NCBI RefSeq assembly: GCF_900116535.1
Contig: NZ_FPAU01000001.1
Span: 1,041,218-1,105,217 of the forward strand
DNA: 64,000 bases
Direction of reading: 5' to 3'
Source of the DNA: Kosakonia arachidis
GTDB lineage: Bacteria > Pseudomonadota > Gammaproteobacteria > Enterobacterales > Enterobacteriaceae
Shown one piece after another: positions 58,744 to 64,000 of this stretch (positions are counted from its first letter, which is position 1; each line of letters starts with the position of its first letter). A program made the translations under genes and the position numbers. Under the pieces are notes generated by a model. That model was given only the letters and a program-made list of their open reading frames with translations, had not been told where the DNA came from and did no database searches.

Positions 58744-59412
58744 TTAGCCGAAAATATGGGTAGTGGTGAGCTGTTCGAGGCTGGTGAGCCTGGCGTTAGC
58801 CAGCACATAACGAGGATCAGCGCGATGTTCTTCATCCGGTACCACAATCGAACGCATCCGCGCTGCTTTGCTGGCAATCATGCCATTGACTGAATCTTCC
58901 AGTGCCACGCAGGCCAGCGGATCTACGCCCAACTTTGCGGCACAATCCAGATACACTTGCGGGTGCGGTTTGCTGTAGGGCAACTTTTCCGCCGAGGCCA
59001 GCGCATCAAAGCTGTCGCGCAGTTCAAACATCGCCAGCACTTTTTCCAGCATATGTAACGGCGATGCGGAGGCCAGTCCGACCAGAAGGCCGTTGGCTTT
59101 ACACAATGCAATGGCGTCATGCACGCCAGGCAGTAGCGGGCGTTTCTCTTCAACCAGTGAAATTGCGCGCTGAATAATGCGCTCGGTCACTTCTTTGCGA
59201 TCCGGGCCGTCCCACGGTTGCTGTGCGTACCAGAGTTCCACCACCATATCGATGCGCAGGCCGAGCGTGTCAGGCAATTCGTGGCGTCGGCTAATATCCA
59301 CGCCAAGGCTTGCCACAACCTCCAGTTCGGCGCGATCCCAGAGTGGCTCGGAGTCGATAAGTAATCCATCCATATCAAAAATGGCAGCATGAATTTGACG
59401 AGAAACTGTCAT
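58744..59412 (-). CDS. hxpB: HxpB (YniC), 2-deoxyglucose-6-phosphatase
   Basis: 222-residue HAD phosphatase, collinear with E. coli YniC, active on hexitol and 2-deoxyglucose phosphates. HAD motifs: IFDMDGLLIDSEPLWDRAE (nucleophile Asp), LASASPLHM (motif II), and KPHPQVYLDCAAKLGVDPLACVALEDSVNGMIASKAA (motifs III-IV). Convergence with no neighbour; yniB is divergent, about 146 bases away. Confidence 0.95.
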   Translation of the reverse strand: MTVSRQIHAAIFDMDGLLIDSEPLWDRAELEVVASLGVDISRRHELPDTLGLRIDMVVELWYAQQPWDGPDRKEVTERIIQRAISLVEEKRPLLPGVHDAIALCKANGLLVGLASASPLHMLEKVLAMFELRDSFDALASAEKLPYSKPHPQVYLDCAAKLGVDPLACVALEDSVNGMIASKAARMRSIVVPDEEHRADPRYVLANARLTSLEQLTTTHIFG

Positions 59413-59558
59413 AAAACCTCTCTTTTTATGGCATGTCGCCGGGGAATAAACGGTAAATGTGGTTAAACGTTCATCATACCGACTTTAAAGATCAGGCGAA
59501 AATGATTATCAGCAGGTAGACTAAGGCGAAAACAGTGCGTCACTCACAAGGGGAATCC

Positions 59559-60095
59559 ATGACGTATCAACAAGCTGGACGCATCGCCATTCTGAAACGC
59601 GTTCTGGGTTGGGTGATTTTTATTCCGACCGTAATATCGACAGTCATTTCTGTGCTCAAATTTATGTATGACCACAGTGAAAAACAGCCAGGCATTAGCG
59701 CAGTGATGCTGGATTTTGCCCATGTAATGATTGATATGATGCGTTTTAATACGCCTTTTCTTAACCTCTTCTGGTATAACTCGCCGACGCCCGACTTCCA
59801 CCATAGTCTGAACATTGTGTTCTGGTTTATCTACGTGCTTATCTTTGTTGGTCTGGCGTTGCAGGCCTCCGGCGCGCGCATGAGCCGTCAGGCGCGTTTT
59901 CTGCGTGAAGGGGTGGAAAATCAGATAATTCTTGAGCAAGCCAAAGGGCCGGAAGGGTTGTCTCGCGAGCAGATCGAAGCGCGCATTGTCGTGCCGCACC
60001 ACACCATTCTGCTGCAAATTTTCCCACTGTATGTGCTGCCGGTGATTATGATTATCGCGGGATACTTCTTCTTTTCATTGCTGGGCTTTCTGTAA
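59559..60095 (+). CDS. yniB: YniB membrane protein
   Basis: 178-residue inner-membrane protein of unknown function, the same length as E. coli YniB. Three to four hydrophobic helices are visible (VLGWVIFIPTVISTVISVL, FWFIYVLIFVGLALQAS, FPLYVLPVIMIIAGYFFFSLLGFL) with a cytoplasmic coiled segment between. AAGGGGAA precedes the ATG at 59559; an in-frame ATG at 59535 lies upstream of that site. Confidence 0.93.
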   Translation: MTYQQAGRIAILKRVLGWVIFIPTVISTVISVLKFMYDHSEKQPGISAVMLDFAHVMIDMMRFNTPFLNLFWYNSPTPDFHHSLNIVFWFIYVLIFVGLALQASGARMSRQARFLREGVENQIILEQAKGPEGLSREQIEARIVVPHHTILLQIFPLYVLPVIMIIAGYFFFSLLGFL

Positions 60096-60101
60096 GCAGT
60101 A

Positions 60102-60135
60102 ACAGGCCCGAACGCAATAACGTTGCCGGGCCTGT
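60102..60135. terminator. Terminator between yniB and yniA
   Basis: ACAGGCCCG pairs with CGGGCCTGT across a 16-base loop, between the convergent genes. The T-run after it is short (CTGTTCT). Confidence 0.65.
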
Positions 60136-60140
60136 CTGTT

Positions 60141-61001
60141 CTACGCTGCCAGTACGCGATCAAGCGCTTTCTGCGCGTTCAGCAGATGTTCGCCCCCAAA
60201 AAGAATGGCCCGGTTGAAGAGCGTATAAAGCTGGTAGATCGGCTGACGTTCGGGGAAATCAAGGGGCAATGGCGAGACTGACTGGTAGCCGTCATAAATT
60301 TGCGGCGGCTGGTCCGGATGCAATGGCAGCATCGCCAGATCGCACTCCCGATCGCCCCAGTAACAGGCCGGATCGTAAATATAAGGACCGTCTGGCCCCA
60401 GCGCACAGTTATCGGACCATAGATCGCCATGCAGCAATGACGGCTGTGGCTGGTGGGAGCTCAGGCGCTGCTGAACATGCTCGACAATGGCGTCGATATT
60501 GCCGAACTCCATACCTTTTTCCGCCGCCATCTCCAACTGCCAGCCAATACGCTGTTCGGCAAAAAACGTTGACCAGCGGCGCTGCCAGGCATTGGGCTGT
60601 GGCGTGGTGGAAAGGTCGTTATCAAAATCGAGGCCAAACTGCGGTTGATCGCTCCACTGATGCAGGCGCGCCAGTTGCTGACCGAGTAGAAACGCGTTGT
60701 GCGCATCCAGTGGGCGGGTTGGGAGATATTCCATGACCAGAAAGCTGTAGTCGCGATCGCTGCCCACTGCCCACACAGTCGGCACTTTTACCGTATTGCT
60801 GCGCGCCAACAGTGCGAGCTGATCGGCTTCGGCGGTAAAAATAGGCAACAGTTCACGTTCATCGCATTTAACGAAAAGTTCACGACCTGCGTAACGGACA
60901 TGCCATGCAGCATGGATTTCGCCGCCTGGCAGCTCATCCCGCTGCTCGATCTCGCCACTTCCCAGTTGTTCGCGTAACAGACCACTTATCGCTTGCCACA
61001 T
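60141..61001 (-). CDS. yniA: YniA, fructosamine/ketosamine kinase family
   Basis: 286-residue kinase-fold protein related to fructosamine-3-kinase, which phosphorylates glycated amines for deglycation. The kinase-like motifs are ELFVKCDE (ATP Lys), FLVMEYLP (hinge), SLLHGDLWSDNCAL (catalytic loop HGDLW) and YIYDPACYWGDRECDLAM (metal Asp). E. coli YniA has kinase activity of this type by homology. Same strand as ydiZ, 105 bases downstream of it. Confidence 0.94.
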   Translation of the reverse strand: MWQAISGLLREQLGSGEIEQRDELPGGEIHAAWHVRYAGRELFVKCDERELLPIFTAEADQLALLARSNTVKVPTVWAVGSDRDYSFLVMEYLPTRPLDAHNAFLLGQQLARLHQWSDQPQFGLDFDNDLSTTPQPNAWQRRWSTFFAEQRIGWQLEMAAEKGMEFGNIDAIVEHVQQRLSSHQPQPSLLHGDLWSDNCALGPDGPYIYDPACYWGDRECDLAMLPLHPDQPPQIYDGYQSVSPLPLDFPERQPIYQLYTLFNRAILFGGEHLLNAQKALDRVLAA

Positions 61002-61106
61002 GATGTCTCTCCCATGTAATCAGCCAGATCATAAGGTTAGCGCACTAAAGCTGTGAAAATATACGACGTAACGCACACCTGCGGGACGGGTGGTGCGCCA
61101 TGGCAC

Positions 61107-61397
61107 TTAATGCTCTTTTTGCTGCCACGCCTCCCAGGTGCTGACAGTGATGTCGGCCTCTTCAGCCACCGCGGCGGCGGCTAATCCATGGGCGAGTTCA
61201 AGCACTTCCTGTTCGTTAAGCGCACTGATGAGCCCAAAAGTGTTGGTGCCCAGATCGTGAACATTGTCATCTTCATCAGTCATCGTGAGCAGAAAACCCG
61301 CACGTGTAAAGTAGTTATTAAGTTCGTTGATTTCGGCCAGACTTTTCTCATGAAATTTCACCACGACTACGTAGCGCTGGATACTGTCGCTGCTCAT
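61107..61397 (-). CDS. ydiZ: YdiZ family small protein
   Basis: 96-residue cytoplasmic protein of unknown function at the ydiZ position between pfkB and yniA. It is acidic and alpha/beta in pattern: YVVVVKFHEKSLAEINELNNYFTRAGFLLTMTDEDDNVHDLGTNTFGL. GAGGTGAC precedes the ATG. Length equals E. coli YdiZ as I remember it; no domain suggests a function. Confidence 0.88.
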   Translation of the reverse strand: MSSDSIQRYVVVVKFHEKSLAEINELNNYFTRAGFLLTMTDEDDNVHDLGTNTFGLISALNEQEVLELAHGLAAAAVAEEADITVSTWEAWQQKEH

Positions 61398-61461
61398 ATG
61401 TCACCTCGTTGTAATCCTGAAGGTTTTTTTAGCATAGTCGTCAGGCGCTATTTGTCGATTA

Positions 61462-62394
61462 TCAGGCATTACGCAAATAGTCGTAGATCTGTTGCGTGTC
61501 GGCTAGCGCGCACAGGCGAGTACCATGATTAATCGTGGCAGCGCTCCCAGCGGCAACACCATAACGGACCATATCGTCCAGCGGAGCATCGTGCGCCAGT
61601 TTTAGCGTCATTGCACCCACCATACTGTCGCCAGCGCCTACAGTGCTCTGACTCTTTATCGGCGGTGGCACGATCTGCACGCATTGGCTCGAATCGACGG
61701 CCAGCGCGCCCTGCGGCCCCAGGGATACGACGACGCGTAGCGCTTTACCGCTATCAACAATCTCCTGTGCTGCTTTGCGCACATCATCCGGCTGGGTTAA
61801 CTCACGGCCTACCAGTGCACTCAGTTCTTTCTGATTCGGTTTGACCAGTTCGATGTTGCCGATAGACAGTGCAGCGCTAAGGGCTTCGCCGGAACTGTCA
61901 ACGATGCAGCGTAGGCCATGCTGCTGTGCGCTTTTAATGAGTTGCGTCAGTTTCCCGACGGTAATGCCTGGCGGCAGACTGCCGCTCACTACCAGTAACG
62001 CGCCAGGCTCAATGGTGAGCACTTTTTCTTCGAGTTGGCGAAACTCATCTTCACTGAGGCTAGCGCCAGGCATGACAAAGCGGTACTGCTCGTTGTTGGA
62101 TTCAACGTGAACATGCAGGTTCTGCCGTGTCCAGTCTTTGGCGTTGACACTGATGGTGGGCACGTTTTCATCCGCTAACAGCGCAGTTAGGTGTTCGCCG
62201 GTTGCTCCACCAGCCGGAAAAATCGCTGTGGCTTTACCGCCAAGATGGGTAATGGCTCTTGCGACATTAATGCCGCCACCGCCAGGCTCAAAAACAGGTG
62301 TAGTGCAGCGCAGTTTTCCTTCTGGATAAATCTGCGGGGTTAATGTTGCGCTGTCCAGTGAAGGTGCCAGCGTCAAAGTATAAATCGCGACCAT
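61462..62394 (-). CDS. pfkB: 6-phosphofructokinase II PfkB
   Basis: 310-residue ribokinase-family kinase, the minor phosphofructokinase of enterobacteria. Substrate loop PGGGGINVARAITHLGG, the sugar-binding VVSGSLPPGI and the catalytic STVGAGDSMVGAMTLKLA (Asp base) are intact. E. coli PfkB is 309 residues. AGGTCATC precedes the ATG. Divergent from ydiY. Confidence 0.96.
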   Translation of the reverse strand: MVAIYTLTLAPSLDSATLTPQIYPEGKLRCTTPVFEPGGGGINVARAITHLGGKATAIFPAGGATGEHLTALLADENVPTISVNAKDWTRQNLHVHVESNNEQYRFVMPGASLSEDEFRQLEEKVLTIEPGALLVVSGSLPPGITVGKLTQLIKSAQQHGLRCIVDSSGEALSAALSIGNIELVKPNQKELSALVGRELTQPDDVRKAAQEIVDSGKALRVVVSLGPQGALAVDSSQCVQIVPPPIKSQSTVGAGDSMVGAMTLKLAHDAPLDDMVRYGVAAGSAATINHGTRLCALADTQQIYDYLRNA

Positions 62395-62562
62395 GATGAC
62401 CTCCTTTTTCTTCGGTTACAGTAAGCCTGGCACTGAATCAAGCGAAGGGAAAGTAAATAACAGCCTGATTTAAATATGGTATTGATTAAATTGGTTTAGA
62501 GGGTTAATAACCATTTGTTGTTTTTGAGATCTCTCTTATTCAAAAATTCCAATAAGATTTCA

Positions 62563-62591
62563 TTGATATGTTTAAGCGGCCTTTTTATAAT
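62563..62591 (+). promoter_or_regulatory. Sigma-70 promoter of ydiY
   Basis: TTGATA and a perfect TATAAT are separated by 17 bases. The start would be near 62598, giving a leader of about 88 bases. In the leader, GGACC-GTGAT-GGTCT followed by T8 (62643-62664) is a weak attenuator-like hairpin. Confidence 0.8.
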
Positions 62592-62685
62592 TTGTTACCT
62601 TTCTTTGGAACGTTAGCCGTTGATCCTGATGAAAGTTTCCAGGACCGTGATGGTCTCTTTTTTTTGCTGTTCGGACTCTAAAAAA

Positions 62686-63441
62686 ATGAAGCTTTTGAAG
62701 ACAGTACCCGCGTTTGCGCTGGCCGTGGGCGTATTTGCGGCAATGAATGCCGCCGCAAATGATACCGTTTTTACTGTCATGGATGACCCATCCACCGCGA
62801 AACACCCGTTTGAAGGTAGCGTGAACGGTGGCTACCTGGGACAGGCCGGCAACACAAAGAGCTCCTCTTTGACTGCCGATTCCACCCTGACCTGGTACGG
62901 CAATACCACTGCATGGTCTCTGTGGGGCAACGCCAGTAATACTTCATCGAACGATGTTCGTTCGTCTGAGAAATATGCCGTTGGTGGTCGTAGCCGTTAT
63001 AACATGACGGATTATGACTATATTTTTGGCCAGGCCAGTTGGTTGACCGATCGCTATAACGGTTATCAGGATCGCGATATATTTACTGCTGGTTATGGTC
63101 GTCAGTTCCTGAATGGTCCGGTTCATAGCCTCCGCTTTGAATTCGGTCCTGGTGTTCGTTACGACAAGTACACCGATGACAACACCAAAACCACCGCGCT
63201 GGCTTATGCGTCAGGTACTTATACCTGGCAAATAACCGATACCACTAAATTCACTCAGGGTGTGTCTGTGTTTGGCGCGGACGACACCACGGTGAACTCA
63301 GAAACAGCGCTGGAAGTGGCCATTAACGCCCATTTTGCATTGAAGATGGGCTACAACCTGACCTGGAACTCCCAGCCGCCTTCAACTGCGCCAGATCATA
63401 CCGATCGCAGAACGACGGTAACGTTGGGTTATAAGATGTAA
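62686..63441 (+). CDS. ydiY: YdiY, DUF481 outer-membrane protein
   Basis: 251-residue putative outer-membrane beta-barrel of the DUF481 family, matching acid-inducible E. coli YdiY: VFTVMDDPSTAKHPFEGSVNGGYLGQAGNTKSSSLTADSTLTWYG. The signal peptide is KLLKTVPAFALAVGVFAAMNAAA/ND; the barrel ends RTTVTLGYKM. The ATG at 62686 is chosen by alignment, although its ribosome site is poor; in-frame ATGs upstream (e.g. 62629) are inside the attenuator-like hairpin and could give a longer product. Confidence 0.92.
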   Translation: MKLLKTVPAFALAVGVFAAMNAAANDTVFTVMDDPSTAKHPFEGSVNGGYLGQAGNTKSSSLTADSTLTWYGNTTAWSLWGNASNTSSNDVRSSEKYAVGGRSRYNMTDYDYIFGQASWLTDRYNGYQDRDIFTAGYGRQFLNGPVHSLRFEFGPGVRYDKYTDDNTKTTALAYASGTYTWQITDTTKFTQGVSVFGADDTTVNSETALEVAINAHFALKMGYNLTWNSQPPSTAPDHTDRRTTVTLGYKM

Positions 63442-63695
63442 CACGCAGGGCCGGAAATTCCGGCCCACTGTTTTTGTTTATGCTATTTCTCCGTGTTTTA
63501 TATTGAATTTCATTTAAGTAATTTTTCTCTTCACATTGTCTTCATAATTAATTGACTGGACACATATTCAATTTATTTGACACGAATGGACAAATAAATT
63601 TGCTGGCAATAATGTGATGCAGATCTACAATATCATTATAGCCAAAGAAAATGGCTCAGCAAATAATGTGCGTATTACAGAAAGAGAACTCAATT

Positions 63696-63911
63696 ATGAA
63701 AACAATCAAAACTGCCGCAGTTGCCATGGTGCTTTCTGCACTTTCCTTTGGCGTCTTCGCGGCTCAGCCTGCCACTTCAGCCAGTCAGAGCAACACGAAT
63801 ATCACTAACATCGAAGCGGGCTCCAATATGATGCCAGTTGCGCAATCTACTCACGGGACCAACGATCAGGCATTTGATGCGCATACCCTGGTTGCCGGTG
63901 AATGGAATTAA
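63696..63911 (+). CDS. Small secreted hypothetical protein, 71 residues
   Basis: The ATG at 63696 follows AAAGAGAAC. The first 22 residues (KTIKTAAVAMVLSALSFGVFA/AQ) are a clear signal peptide of the kind found on BhsA/YahO-type (DUF1471) stress proteins, but the mature 49 residues (polar, Asn/Ser/Thr-rich: SQSNTNITNIEAGSNMMPVAQ ... FDAHTLVAGEWN) do not show the DUF1471 core. It is probably a periplasmic peptide of unknown function. A terminator follows 30 bases downstream, so it is a complete monocistronic unit. Confidence 0.7.
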   Translation: MKTIKTAAVAMVLSALSFGVFAAQPATSASQSNTNITNIEAGSNMMPVAQSTHGTNDQAFDAHTLVAGEWN

Positions 63912-63941
63912 GTAGATTCTTGGTTAATTCATTAACTTTGA

Positions 63942-63968
63942 AAAACCGGAGAGTGTTGTACCGGTTTT
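63942..63968 (+). terminator. Terminator after the small secreted protein gene
   Basis: AAAACCGG pairs with CCGGTTTT around an 11-base loop, followed by CGTATTTAT. Confidence 0.75.
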
Positions 63969-64000
63969 CGTATTTATATCGTAATGTAAAGTTAGCGCCG

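Overview
The window is a chromosomal segment of an enterobacterium (Enterobacteriaceae, close to Enterobacter, Kosakonia or Klebsiella; the genus cannot be fixed from this stretch). From about 4.9 kb to the end the genes follow, in reverse, the Escherichia coli map order leuE - yoaF/yeaO/nimT/nimR/yeaK - yeaH/yeaG - mipA/yeaE/yeaD/gapA/msrB/yeaC - pncA/ansA/sppA/ydjA/selD/topB/gdhA/ynjH/nudG/ynjE/xthA - astCADBE - spy/ves/cho/nadE/osmE - katE/cedA/tcyP/ydjM - hxpB/yniB/yniA/ydiZ/pfkB/ydiY. Protein sequences match E. coli homologues closely in length and motifs. No tRNA, rRNA, insertion sequence, prophage or CRISPR array was seen.

Layout. 0-4.1 kb: the 3' part of a branched-chain amino acid/amide-type ABC transporter operon (two permeases, two ATPases) and a VOC-fold protein. 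4.2-18 kb: accessory-rich zone with a LexA-controlled DinI-like gene, leuE, an orphan PTS IIB, an Aer-like receptor, a GAF/GGDEF-like/EAL phosphodiesterase in the dgcP position, the microprotein yoaJ, yoaF, yeaO, DUF523 and glutaminase-like proteins, nimT/nimR, then two decayed remnants (an amino-acid ABC permease and yeaL), yeaK and a methyltransferase. 18-21.5 kb: yeaG-yeaH kinase operon. 22-26.1 kb: an inserted five-gene operon resembling Gram-positive dlt (D-alanylation) systems. 26.4-50 kb: core metabolism and the complete arginine succinyltransferase operon astCADBE behind a sigma-54 promoter. 50-64 kb: envelope stress (spy), SOS (cho, ydjM), NAD synthesis, osmE, a katE pseudogene, cedA, tcyP, a kduD copy with a candidate KdgR operator, hxpB/yniB/yniA, pfkB and ydiY.

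The most notable system is the dlt-like operon (22,028-26,081, minus strand) between yeaG and mipA. Its order is dltD-like, a 40-codon microprotein, dltB-like MBOAT, dltA-like adenylation enzyme, dltC-like carrier protein, with ATGA overlaps at two junctions. The microprotein has one membrane segment and ends in FEYQKF, resembling the aromatic/Tyr C-terminus of DltX. The adenylation enzyme has Ile where DltA has the Cys associated with D-alanine selection, so the transferred group may not be D-alanine. Gram-negative cells have no teichoic acid and no acceptor-synthesis genes are adjacent, so the acceptor is an open question.

Signs of gene loss are also clear: katE survives only as a frameshifted, deleted remnant with an intact start and ribosome site, the chb chitobiose operon usually beside it is absent, and yeaL and an ABC permease are cut down and abut each other.
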